DNA of 64,000 nucleotides from Serpula lacrymans var. lacrymans S7.9 (taxonomy: Eukaryota; Basidiomycota; Agaricomycetes; Boletales; Serpulaceae), in the NCBI RefSeq assembly GCF_000218685.1, contig NW_006763294.1:1250534-1314533 (forward strand), given 5' to 3'. The position numbers and the translations under genes were made by a program. Below are positions 1 through 10,141 of the stretch, piece by piece. Within the stretch, counting starts at the first letter, position 1, and each line of letters opens with the position of its first letter. The notes beneath the pieces were generated by a model that was not told the DNA's origin, made no database searches, and worked only from the letters and a program-made list of their open reading frames with translations.

Positions 1-1352
1 CCGTTGACTACCACGTGCCACGTGCTGATATCAGCAAAACCCCGGCGGCCGGTCCAAATAGGGCAACAGGTCCATCTTCATGACGTCAATTTGCCATCAT
101 ATACCATCAAAACATTGGTCGCTTGTCTTGCCTGGTTGGAGCGTGGGTGGGTAGTTTTTGAGCTGGAAAAGGTTCATCCCCTTGCGTCGCCCATGTTCAT
201 TGCTGTCCCATTCACTTGGGTACACTTATATTTTGTCCATTGTCTTTGCTACAGCTACAGCTACCACACGCTGCCTGGGACTCACTTGTTCCAAATTGGA
301 ACTACTCCCCTCCCTCCCTCGCTTGACCAGGTGGTCCAGTACAACCAGTCCATTGGTAAAGCCATGGAACTGTCAGATTTGGACTAGGTGGTGGACCAGT
401 GGCTCCAGTTTCTTTTTTTCAGCAGAACATTCATTTACAGTGCAATTATTATGATTTTTGAATCATTTTATGGACACATATTTTTTTAGAATGCCTGACT
501 GACAATAAAGGAACTGTGTTGATACTGATATTGATTTTTTTTCTTATACTCTTTTACTGCATCTTCTTATGACATCACAATTTTCTTGCTCTTTTTCTCT
601 TATTGGACTTTATTTTTATGACTGTACAAACCTGTACCATTACTTATATAGCATTCATTGTTCTATCTCTTTCTTTCCCTTATTTTGACAATCTTATCCT
701 GTACTAACTACGCAGGATTTGTCAGCGTACATTCCTTCCTTTATGTTCTTTCTCATTCTTTTTGCACAGCTATACTGTGCATAGCCTACCTTTCTTTTCA
801 CTATATAAACACCTGTATTTTACCTTGTAAAAACAACAAAAACTCGATTCCAGACTTCTTCTCCAATCTTAAGTCCACTTTTTACTGCTACTTGTGATCC
901 AGTGTGGTCACAACACTTCCCACTGCTACCACTGTTAACTGCTGTCATCATCACTTCCCACTTTTGAAGTCATTGTTATCCCTTTTGAAGTCATTGTTAT
1001 CCCTTTTGATTAGAGTCCTTCTGAGCACTACAGTTTGTGCGTCAGGAGACTGCTATCACTGGGAACCTCGTCACCTTATCATCCTCATTGTTCTCAAACC
1101 TACCTTGCTAATTGTACTCATCTATACTTGTCATAAAGCCCCTATCCTTTTTAAATTCAACTATCCCTCCTCCTCAAAACCCACACTCATACACCTCTGG
1201 GTTTTACTTTGAAGGATCATCATATATACCACCCCATGAACAACCAGAGCACCCACTGTTCTAGGAGGCAAAGCCCATAAACAAGTTCCGGGAGGATTGT
1301 TTGTTAGTTTGTTTTTGTGTGTGGTTTTCTAACAACAATTCTCATCGTTGAC
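1..1352 (-). repeat. Dispersed repeat, copy A (cut by the window edge)
   Basis: This stretch matches, in inverted orientation, about 30985-32330 of the same window. Shared landmarks are the CTGATATCAGCAAA block near 25-45, the GTTCCAAATTGGAACTAC block near 290 and the GTTTTTGTGTGTGGTTTTC block near 1310. Copy A holds a 22 bp tandem duplication near 960-1005 that copy B lacks. The open frames inside are not recognisable proteins, although one is shared between the copies because the DNA is shared. The inner end reads TGTC in the minus orientation, which would fit an LTR or a non-autonomous element, but no partner LTR or target duplication is visible. The family is unidentified. Confidence 0.8.
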
Positions 1353-2483
1353 AGCGCTACCCAAAAGGCCTGATCAATGATCTTGCAATATACAATGACT
1401 TGTGAGCCGTCATCAGGAAAAATGGGGGTAGCTATATAGAGCTCTATAGCACTATAAGTACTCATAAAGCTGTTATAGTGGTCAAACCTGTTATAGAACC
1501 TCTGCCATCTATAGAGCCTCATATAGCTCTATAAATGCTCTTATAGATGTTGGAAATTGTTGTATGGCTGATAAAAAAAAATTAACACAAACAGGATTTA
1601 CACTCTCAACCTGCTAATCAGCTTTTGGGTGACTAAGCAACCTATAGCCACACATCACATTTATCCACTACACCATGAGAGCTTATAAGATGTATCATAC
1701 AGATGTTATATATTAACCTTTCATGGACAGATTATTTTTTTACTCATTGTCATCACTTATATTTGGATAAATCATTATTCTTATTTTATAGATATCAAAG
1801 ATACAAACTACTATTTCACTAATACAGGCTACATAATTAATTAATACTGTATGGTTTATTAGCCCTTTTAAGCACCTTGGACTATATTATAACTATGACC
1901 TTTACAGCTATAGGAGCTATGTAGGCTGCTATAGGCTATAAAAGCACTTATAGTACCTTGCCTATAATAATATACTTGACTCCAAACACTTTTAGCCTCT
2001 TTCTATTATTGAACAAGTTTATTAGATTAATCCAGAGTTTGAGGGAATTATAGATACTTCTCTTTTTGGTCAAAATATTGCCTACTACTATGCTATAAGA
2101 GCTATAAGAGCTATAATTGCACTGATAGTACTATAGTTTCTATGAATGCATTTATATATACAAGTGGTGGCTATATAGCGCTATATAGCAAAAGGGTTTT
2201 TCCTGATGCTCATTCAAGACCCACAAAATCTCGGGGAATTGATAATCGGTCAAACTATGGATAAGTTCTTTGATTACCACATGTATGTTGGAGCGCTCAC
2301 AGGATTGCTGTTCAAAGCAGTACAAGCCATCATTTAATCCAAGATTGCTGCACAGCCGCTTTTGGGGTTGTCCTGGAGCAAGTATTGCAGTAACGGCTAC
2401 CAAGGGTATGTGGTCTGGTAATCTTCTTTATAATCTCCCAATCCAGTTGTAAGCCTTTCAGAATTCCTCCCCCCATGCAGTAA
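1353..2483. other. AT-rich non-coding stretch with recurring TATAG/CTATA words
   Basis: No credible gene is seen. Short palindromic words such as TATAGAGCTCTATA, GCTATATAGCGCTATATAGC and AGCTATAAGAGCTATAA recur around 1435-1560, 1900-1960 and 2095-2190. They suggest eroded MITE-like DNA or a simple-sequence patch. A tRNA-derived sequence lies inside and is listed separately. Confidence 0.5.
1584..1683 (-). repeat. tRNA-derived (SINE-like) sequence
   Basis: On the minus strand the sequence begins GCTCTCATGGTGTAGTGGAT, whose TGGTGTAGTGG fits the A-box of tRNA promoters. About 70 bases on, AGTGTAAATCC resembles a degraded B-box. A run of nine T follows (plus-strand A-run near 1573-1580), as expected of a Pol III terminator or tail. 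The spacing is too long and the arms too degraded for a functional tRNA. A SINE head or tRNA pseudogene is the best reading. Confidence 0.5.
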
Positions 2484-2488
2484 CAACA

Positions 2489-2902
2489 TGTAACAACCAA
2501 GAGTTATTTACTCTGGTGCACACAGAAACACACTATAAAGAAGATGATGGGGAGTGGTTACCCCTTAGACTGCAGTGAGTTAGTTGGTATACAACAGGAG
2601 GACTCACTAAGGAGTCTCCTGGATCTATTGGGGTATATATACTACTACAGGGTTATTTGTACATGTGTATTATACAGTTGATAGAGACAGTGGCTGATGA
2701 TGTCATGGGGCCTAGCCCACATGACCAGCTCCACTGTGTGAGAGTTGTATCTAAAAATAAGAAAAAAGGCAATGTGGCATGAGAAAGAGGAGTTTGAACA
2801 AAAGGGGAAGTGCTGCATGGCACCATGTGTGAAAGCTAAAGTACAAGGTTAAAGCGGAGAATGAAAATAAAGGAAAGGTCCAAAAATTATGTTATTGTAA
2901 CA
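2489..2902 (-). mobile_element. Solo LTR of the Gypsy-1 family with target duplication
   Basis: The segment matches, in reverse orientation, the 3' LTR of Gypsy-1 at 19692-20088, including the shared ends TGTTA...GGTTGTTACA and the internal block around the GGAGACTCCT/CCTGTTGTATACC motif. It is bounded by a perfect 5 bp direct repeat CAACA at 2484-2488 and 2903-2907. No internal retroelement sequence adjoins it, so it is a solo LTR left by LTR-LTR recombination. Confidence 0.92.
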
Positions 2903-2907
2903 CAACA

Positions 2908-4039
2908 TGTGCTTCATCAACACCCAGAAGAGGTCAACTGTTGCGCAAGTTCTTGGCTGTATGTGGTCACAAAGACTAGACTCTTCATCCTAGATAGTCA
3001 CTTCAGTCAACCACTTTAACAGGGCTCTTAGCCGTAACATATTCTACTAAGGTAGGGGGCTAAATGCCCAAATGTCTGTGAGGCTATGAGAAGACTAATA
3101 GAGATTTTTTCTCAGTCTTATAATTAAGAGACTCAGATTAAATGATGATCTACCTAATAGAGAATTTTTCTAAGAGTGTAAAGTGAGTATAGTAAATAAA
3201 TGATGATCCACCTAATAGAGAGTTTTTCTAAGAGTGTAGAGTGAGTATAGTAATAGAATGTGGACTGTAGAATAGCCAGACATACCTCAGTCTTATAATT
3301 AAGAGACTGAGGTTTGTGTAATGTAGAATACTATAAGTTTTGGAATAAGCATGTGAATGATCTGAGCTTATGTAATGTAATGAAAAGCGGTCAATCAGAG
3401 AATAAAGGATAATATATGGATGATAAGGAAATAGAACGTAGAATGTTAATATACTATGAATAAAATATGCCAACAATGTCCATGGTCTATGATGGTCTAT
3501 TATAGTGTTTTGAGGGAGCTTCCCATATTAAGTGGGAGATCCCCATCTCCTACTATATTAATACTTGGGATTAGACCTTAAAATATACAATGGGATATTC
3601 CCTGGTACTAGTACAAGTGGAAATATCCCACCAATTGTCATATGTCACAGGGTGTCAGGGGTCTTCCTTTGGTGGCCTGTTCCCTTAGTGGCTTTTTTCA
3701 TCAAGGAATATTCCCTAGTAGCATCCCTCAGTGGCCTTTTCCCTTGAAGGATTTTCCCTTAGTTGCATTTTCCCTCAAGAAATATAGCTCAAGAAAAATA
3801 ATATAGGTTTATCAGCCATTGTTTATCCTATTTTTGCACAGTAGGAAAAGTAATATATATATGTTTATTTGCATGATATCCAGCAACTACTTTTCAGAGT
3901 TTCATTTGTATCAAAGATATAAAAACTAGTAGGGAAAACCTTTTTCTACAATTTAAGTACAACTTGGGAAATTTCCTAATGTTGCAAAATTTAGTAGAGA
4001 AATTCCTAACAGTGATTATCTCTTCCTCTAAGACTCTTT
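2908..4039. other. Unassigned repeat-like DNA
   Basis: No gene is recognised. There is a 58 bp tandem duplication at about 3141-3255. Two related inverted repeats with stems around CTCAGTCT/AGACTGAG lie near 3111-3136 and 3284-3313; the second is perfect over 10 bp (ACCTCAGTCT and AGACTGAGGT around a 10 base loop). From 3490 to 3800 words like TTCCCTTAGTGGC recur. This looks like decayed transposon sequence. Confidence 0.4.
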
Positions 4040-4416
4040 CCTGAGTATGGTGTAACCTGGAGGTTGTTGCATGTGGATGATTTCGTCGTCATCTAGCTCA
4101 CCATTTAGGTAGGGGCTTTTCACATCCATTTGGTGAATTTCCCAGTCACGTCGAGCAGCTATTGCTAACATAATACGTAGTGAGGCCATTTTTGCAACGG
4201 GCACAAAAGTGTTAAAGTAATTGACTCCTTTGACCTGACAAAAACCTTGGGCTACAAGTCTGGCTTTGTATTTATCGATTCCTCCTGTAGCATTTTTCTT
4301 TAGCTTGAAAACCCATTGGCTTCCAATAATGTTGGCATTGTTTGGCCATTCTACGTGAGTCCAGGTTTGTGCTTTATTGAGTCTGTCAAGTTTCTCTTTA
4401 ACAGCTAATTCCCATT
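4040..4416 (-). pseudogene. Copia-2 reverse transcriptase fragment
   Basis: The minus-strand frame gives the Copia RT amino-terminal block with GSQWVFKLK, KARLVAQGF, NTFVPVAK and QMDVKSPYLNGELD. These are the conserved stretches before the YVDD active site. The frame is lost after PPGY, so the catalytic YVDD region is absent. The protein frame joins the linker exactly when the 629 bp solo LTR and one copy of its target duplication are ignored. Truncated and non-functional. Confidence 0.85.
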
Positions 4417-4421
4417 GATCC

Positions 4422-5050
4422 TGTCAGGCAATGAATATGAAGCTATATAACAAAATACAATGCCTGGTCAAGTCCTTGCTGGAAGGCGATGAATCAGGGT
4501 ATGAGTTTCGAAGAGTATTGGTATAGGCGCAAATCCAAACTAATATTGAACTAAAGAATAATACATCGAGTATGTACTTCTTTATATAGTGAACGGCAAG
4601 GGTCAGACCGAGAAAGGAAAGAATTAAGAAAGTGGTCTGACCAACTGTCTAACCAATAGGAAAAGGAGGAGAAAGTGGTCCAATCTATTGTATTTACTAA
4701 TTGTATGAGAAAAAGTATTGGTAAGGGGTGTGCGGTTGGCTGTATCAGTAAGCCCATGAGAAGGCGCTGACTCACAACCTTCTTTGCTTATCAATATCCC
4801 TCCGAAGTATTCCCAGACATAGCACTAGATCGTTGCTATGTCATTTGGATGTCTTCTCGAGGGTCTACAACAGGTCTCCTTCATTGTAAGTACGATAGAA
4901 CGTGAGTGTGAATAGAGAATAAGAAGAAAAAGGATAAAAGTAATAAAATACCGGCTGTGATCTGTAGTCCAAGAGCAAGAGGAGTGACAGGGATCGAGTC
5001 TGTTAACCATGACATGACGGGAATGCGATAAGAAAAATTGATTTCTCACA
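4422..5050 (-). mobile_element. Solo LTR (629 bp) inside Copia-2, TSD GATCC
   Basis: The segment starts TGTCAGGC and ends TTCTCACA, with TG...CA termini. It is flanked by the 5 bp direct repeat GATCC at 4417-4421 and 5051-5055. Removing it with one repeat copy restores the Copia-2 reading frame across the junction (linker into the RT region). On the minus strand it carries a TATA-like ACTATATAAAG. A GTCAGCGCCT motif is shared with the Gypsy-2 LTR, but the two are otherwise different. Orientation is inferred from the TATA-like element. Confidence 0.85.
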
Positions 5051-5055
5051 GATCC

Positions 5056-6355
5056 CAATCATGACCTTCAGCATTGTTGTTTTGCTCGTTGACATTGTTT
5101 GGGATTTGGATACCTTTAGGTAAGGTTTTATTTGTGTTTCCGGTGGCTGATCCTTTGCCATGGAGTAGATCATGAACGTACTGTGCAGGTTTGCAGATTC
5201 GTGAGCTTCGACGTCCTTGGGGCTTGGCTGGTGGGATTGGGTCATGTTGTTGGGGTATAGGAACGGGATTATGCGGGATAGCGGGTTGAATGGCAGGAGG
5301 TTGTGGGATGGCTTGTGGAGGTGCGTCAACTTTGATAAAAATGTTGTCAACTGATGCATCTTTGTCTTGCTCGGTTGTGATATTCTCCCCCTCAAGGCTT
5401 AGAGGGATGTTGTCGACGGACTTTGATGTGCGTTGTCAAAATATACTGACCGTTCAACACTGACAGAATGTTTGGTGGGCCAGTATACATGGTGCCCTTT
5501 GCTTTCAGTGTCAAGGCCCATCCAGCAACCCTCAAGTATGTGGCTGTCAAGTTTAGAGCCAGAAGTGTTGTGTACACATACATGGTAGCCCCATTCATGC
5601 AAGCCAGAAATATTCGGCTTCACGCCATGGGCTGCTTCATGGGGAGTCATGACTTGCAGTGCCTTGGTCGCGGTGCAATTTTTCAGCCATACATCGTGTC
5701 TGACTGCTTCTCCCCATAGGTATTTTGGCAGGCCACTGCTGTGTAACATTGCACGTACTTTTTCGAGTAGGGTACGATTCAGTCGCTCGGCTACACCGTG
5801 ATGTTCTGGTGTGTTGTGTACTGTAAGTTTTCTTACTATGCCTCTTTCTTCTAGGTAGGCTCCAAACTCAGCGCTTAAGAATCCGCCTCCCTGGTCACTA
5901 TGGAGCACTTTTATGGCCGCATTCATGTGGTTTTGCACCCATTCCTCATAGATTTTGAACTGGGCAATAGTTTTGCTTTTCTTGCGTAGCAAATGAAGGT
6001 GTGTCTCTCATGTTTTATTGTCTGTGAATGCAACACAGTAATGTTTCCCTCCGAGTGAAGCCGGACCCCACAAGTTGTAGTCCTTGGCGTATTTTCCCAT
6101 TTTTACTCAAGGTACAGACTCTCTTGTGGCTTTTGCATGAATGCATGGCTCACATTGATCTTTGGCAGATGAGATTAGTTTTATGCCTTCAATCAAGCCT
6201 TTATTGACCATGGATTTTGCAGTGGTTGGGGATACGTGGCCTAAGTGTCTGTGGAGGTCCATCACAGTGAGTTTCTCGATCACAACATTTGCATTTTCTC
6301 CTATATGGCCTGACCATTTTGATCTATAGAGAACTCCCAATTTTTGTATGTGGCC
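5056..6355 (-). pseudogene. Copia-2 GAG-pre-integrase, integrase and linker
   Basis: The 6107-6355 part holds a GAG-pre-integrase domain with HRHLGHVSP and a CEPCIHAKA zinc motif. The 5399-6100 part is the integrase core, with LHSDQGGGF (second catalytic Asp) and NTPEHHGVAERLNRTL (catalytic Glu region). In-frame TGA codons interrupt it near 6110 and 6005, at positions where family members usually have Arg. The expected first catalytic Asp before LWGPAS reads Asn. The linker to RT (5056-5395) is proline-rich and stop-free in its own frame. Confidence 0.85.
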
Positions 6356-6365
6356 CACTTCAGTC

Positions 6366-8081
6366 AACCTATTTCCATGGCCTCTTAGGTTGATCAGTTA
6401 CTGTTCAATGATATGCCTAAGAGGCCTTTATCCTGGGATTATCCCATAGGCAGGTAATCCATACAGGACTCCCTTGAGTTAAGGTCACCCAAGGACAATT
6501 TGAGAATCCTGGGACTCCCAAGTGGTGTCAAGGGTCCTAGTATTGATTTAAATTTTGAGATTTGTATATCCTATATTATTACAAGGTAGGACTATCCTAG
6601 GATGTTATTCAAATCAAAGTGTTCCATAATAGGTGGCAAGGTGTACTTTAGGATTTATATACATGGTAGTCCAATTACTTCCCAGATACTCCACCAGGAT
6701 GTCCTTACTATACCCTGGATGTTCTTTGGGAGTACCTGTATGGTGTCCACAATACTCAACAAGACTACCTTGGGCACTACTTGTGTCCCACTAGGCATCC
6801 CAGATGCTCTGGTAGGATGTCCCTATCATAACCTAGATGTTTTTTGATAGTATCCACACATTGTACAGAATATCCAATGAGATTATTATTTGTACTGCTG
6901 GTGTCTTAATAGTCCTCTAAAATATTCTTATTTGTACCTGGATGTTCTTTGAAAGTACCAGACAGTGTTCAGAATATCCAAAGAAACTAATATTTGTACA
7001 ATTAGTGTCCCAATAGTCATCTAAGATATCTCAATTGTGCCCTGGATGTTTTTTGGAGTACCTGTATGGTGTTCACAACATCCAATAAGACTATCCTGGG
7101 TCCCAATCTTACATAGGTATCCTTTAGAAGTACCTGTACACTGTCTGGAACATCCAGTGAAACCACTGGGTATCTCTGATGCTCCTATAGGATGTCCCTG
7201 CTATACCTGGATATTCTTTACTCTTACCTACAATATGTCCAGAAGATCCAATGAGACTACTATTCATACTATTGGTGTCCCAATAGTCATACAAAATAGT
7301 CAGGTTTTACCTAGATATACTTTGGGAGTACCACATAGTCTCTAGAGCATCTAATGTAACTACTTTGGGTATTACTTTTGTCCCACTGATACTCCTATAG
7401 GATGTCCTTTCAGAGTACCCATACCCACATGGTATTCAGAAGACCCAACAAAACTAATGTTTGTACTGCAAGTATCCTGATAGTCTTAAAAAATATTCAT
7501 ATTGTATCTGGATATCCTTTGGGAGTACCAAATAGGGTTAAGAGCATCTAATATGACTACTTCGGGTACTAATTATATCCCACTACACATCCCAGAATAT
7601 CCAAGGAAACTAATATAAGTACTGTTAGTTTCCCAATGGTTGTCCAGAATGTCCCTATTGTGCTTGTATATCCTATGAGATTAGCTGAATGTTATTTAAA
7701 TTTTCCAGTCAGGATACTATATTTTGCAAGGATAGTCTTTAGAAGTACTCCTCTAGGACATTCCAGAATATGATTGGACTACCATGTATATAAATCCTAA
7801 AGTACACCTTGCCACCTATTATGGAACACTTTGATTTTAATAACATCCTAGGATAGTCCTACCTTGTATAGGATATACAAATCTCAAAATTTAAATCAAT
7901 ACTAGAACCCCTGACACCACTTGGGAGTCCCAGGATTCTCAAATTATCCTTGGGTGACCTTAACTCAAGGAGTCCTGTATGGATTACCTGCCTATGGGAT
8001 AATCCCAGGATAAAGGCCTCTTAGGCATATCATTGAACAGTAACTGATCAACCTAAGAGGCTATGAAAAAAGGTTGACTGA
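6366..8081. mobile_element. Non-autonomous DNA element with about 300 bp terminal inverted repeats
   Basis: The first about 320 bases are an imperfect inverted copy of the last about 310 (for example GCCTCTTAGGTTGATCAG at 6380 and its complement near 8045, and ACCTTGCCACCTATTATGG at both inner edges). The outermost part begins CAACC and ends with the complementary GGTTG. The likely target duplication is ACTTCAGT on the left and ACTGAAGT on the right, 8 bp with two mismatches. It lies exactly where the Copia-2 frame breaks. There is no transposase. Long TIRs and an 8-9 bp duplication suggest a MULE- or hAT-like superfamily, but the assignment is open. Confidence 0.85.
6690..7750. repeat. Degenerate tandem repeats of about 105 bp inside the long-TIR element
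   Basis: A motif close to CTGGATGTTCTTTGGGAGTACC recurs at about 6715, 6833, 6939, 7042, 7207, 7311, 7400 and 7508. Each is followed by a ...CCAATGAGACTA...GTGTCCCAATAGTC-like segment. Spacing is mostly 90-118 bp. The units are strongly diverged. They fill the whole space between the inverted repeats, and no protein frame is credible here. Confidence 0.75.
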
Positions 8082-8085
8082 AGTG

Positions 8086-9536
8086 ATGCGGCCGACGATT
8101 TTGCCTGTAGTATTGGTGGTAATGCACTTCCCTTGCTGAAAGGTGGCAGTATAACCTGTTTGGTTTATCTGACCGATGGATACCAAGGTATACACAATCC
8201 CGGGGGCATAAAGTATGTCTTTAACATGATCTTGGTGGTAGTATCACCATTTAGTACTTTAATTAAAAGGTCTCCTTCTCCTATAGCGGCAAAGGAGTCT
8301 TGATTCGCTGCACTGACAGGTTGGGGGGTAATTGCTCGGAAGTTCTTTAGGAGGCTTTGATAGGGCGTGAAGTGGGCAGTGGCCCCAAAATTGTATAATT
8401 CAACAGTCTCATGATGACTGGTGAGTCTTTCATTGTTCGCATAGGAAGCTGACTCTTTCATTTCTGCAAGGGATGCGGGGGTTATAGCACACCATATCCC
8501 CTCCTCTTCACGCTCGACAATTGCAATATTTGCTTGTTCAGGCTTTTTCCCCTTGTTGTCACTTTCTTGGGAATTCCCCTTCCCTTCCACTGGTGCGTCT
8601 CTTTTTGTATTATTTCTACAATCTCATTTTTCACTGGGGCAATCTCGACTAATATGGCCTTTGCCTCCACAGTTATAGCACTTGATTTCACCCTTTTCGG
8701 AGGATCTATCCTTGGAGTCATGTCTCCCTCCTCAGCCTCAACCTCGACCTCTACCGCCTCAATTCCCTCTTTTGGGGGATGTGGTTGGCAGACATTGCGG
8801 TGTTCTCGGTTTTCACATTGGGATGTCTCGTTGCGATGGTAAGTTGGTCGTATTTCTATAGTAGATACATTATTAATGTCTCTGGCTCTACAATCTTTCC
8901 AGATAGGTGGGCAGCTGCGGACAAATGGGATACAAAGGTGGCATAAGTGGGGGGTAGGGACCTCATTATGGTCGATGATTTTTCTTTATTGCTAAAATGT
9001 ACTCCAGCAGCGCTCAGCTGCTCCCACATGTCTCTAAGTTTGTCAATGTGAGTACGCATGTCCCCTTTGTCTGGGCATTGTAGCGCGGCTAATTGGTCTC
9101 TTAATTCAGCCTGGACCAATACAGTTTTGTTTTTGTTCTCTTGAATGATCAGTTGCCACATCTTGGCAACTGTGTCTTTGTGCAAGACTTTGCGCAGCAT
9201 GGAATTAGGTATCATCCGGCCCAATATATTTTGTGCATCGAATTCTTTCTTTAGCCAGGTGTTCAACATTTCCTGGCCAGTTGGACATAACATTGTAGTT
9301 GTTGTGGTTGTTGCGGGAACGGCTGGAGTTGCTCCAGCCTGTGCAGCAGTCTGCACGGTCCCTGGCGATTAGGTTAGAGTGGGTTTTGGGGCCAGACCAA
9401 GTAAGTGTTTGACATAGTCTTTGTCTGCCATAGCCCACTCAAGTTGTGTTTTATATATTGACCAGTTGGAACCATCGGGCTCGAGTTTCAGCACACCGAG
9501 GGACTCCTTGTTATTGATGGACTCTCCAGGACTCAT
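8086..9536 (-). pseudogene. Copia-2 gag and protease region
   Basis: The gag frame begins at the ATG at 9536, inside the primer-binding site (protein start MSPGES), and includes GSNWSIYKTQLEWAM, typical of Copia gag. A TAA near 9368 breaks it. The main gag body is 8856-9356, with helical LRDQLAAL and MRSLPPTYATFVSHL. A zinc-knuckle region (8590-8721) and a protease remnant (YNFGATAHFTPYQSLL, expected DSGA replaced by NFGA) follow in other frames. The long-TIR insertion cuts the region after GKIVGRIT. Confidence 0.8.
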
Positions 9537-9540
9537 AACC
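9529..9540 (-). promoter_or_regulatory. Copia-2 primer-binding site (half-tRNA iMet type)
   Basis: The minus strand reads GGTTATGAGTCC directly after the LTR end. Its complement matches the anticodon stem-loop of initiator tRNA-Met (CUCAUAAC). Priming by an internal half tRNA is known for Drosophila copia and yeast Ty5. The ATG in the middle is also the gag start codon. Confidence 0.75.
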
Positions 9541-9750
9541 TCAAAGAGATTACTGATCTAAATAAACATGAAGACTCAGTGTTCTGGGGAACAACTCTGT
9601 GTATTGAAGTAAGTACCTAAATAAACACAAAGACTGGGTAGTCTGATGAGCTAAGTACATTCAGTAGAAACTAAGTAAATATCTCATCTCAGTGTTCTGG
9701 GGAACAACTGGTGGTTACATTGCGACGGCTTGCTATATGTAGGTGAACAG
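9541..9750 (-). repeat. Copia-2 5' LTR, truncated
   Basis: This lies between the Copia-2 primer-binding site and the 5' LTR of Copia-1, where an LTR is expected. It contains a 22 bp direct repeat CTCAGTGTTCTGGGGAACAA(CT) at 9575-9596 and 9688-9709. The outer end is missing, and no second copy is found in the window. Confidence 0.6.
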
Positions 9751-10072
9751 TGACAAAACCGGATAAACCCGGTCTCTGCTAAAGCAGCCATTGTTCTTCA
9801 TGGAGCATAGCCACCACTCCATGGAGTCACCATTGTTCCCCTAGGAGTCATTATACTGTAGCGAGTAGCACCTCCAACTATAAGTAGTAGGGGGTTTAGT
9901 ATAGGAATACCTCAGTTGTTTCTATAGCCTCTCGGGCAGCGGCTGAGGTATATTACATTACATTTATTAGAGATCACCTTAAACTAACATCTATTGTAGT
10001 TTCACTTAGGTAAATAATAAAGTCGTTTCTATAGCCTCTCGGGCAGCGGCTGAGTTTCACTTAGATTTATTA
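9751..10072 (+). repeat. Copia-1 5' LTR
   Basis: Starts TGACAAAACC and ends TTTATTA directly before the primer-binding site. It matches 23808-24133. It contains a perfect 30 bp direct repeat (GTTTCTATAGCCTCTCGGGC...) at 9918-9947 and 10025-10054. Confidence 0.9.
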
Positions 10073-10084
10073 GGTTATGAGCCC
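10073..10084 (+). promoter_or_regulatory. Copia-1 primer-binding site (half-tRNA iMet type)
   Basis: GGTTATGAGCCC lies immediately 3' of the LTR and is complementary to the anticodon arm of initiator tRNA-Met. The ATG within it opens a short frame, MSPGAQKLRRK, that stops at 10112, upstream of the gag start at 10142. Confidence 0.75.
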
Positions 10085-10141
10085 TGGTGCGCAAAAGCTA
10101 CGCAGGAAATAATTCTTATTTGAAACGGCAACCTCAGAACC

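Larger units (their letters stand above)
4040..9750 (-). mobile_element. Copia-2: degraded, multiply interrupted Copia retrotransposon
   Basis: Read on the minus strand the order is partial 5' LTR (9541-9750), primer-binding site, gag, zinc knuckle and protease, GAG-pre-integrase, integrase, linker and the start of reverse transcriptase. This is the Ty1/Copia order. The element stops inside reverse transcriptase near 4040, and its RNase H and 3' LTR are missing. Two later insertions split it: a long-TIR element (about 6366-8081) and a solo LTR (4422-5050). Several in-frame stop codons show it is dead. Confidence 0.9.

Noticed and set aside
5003..5395. 130-codon minus-strand frame as a separate gene
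   Set aside because: It is out of frame with the Copia-2 linker that the same DNA encodes and crosses the solo LTR border.
6690..7750. CRISPR-like array in the about 105 bp repeats
   Set aside because: Units are long, degenerate and head-to-tail without distinct spacers, and this is a eukaryotic transposon.
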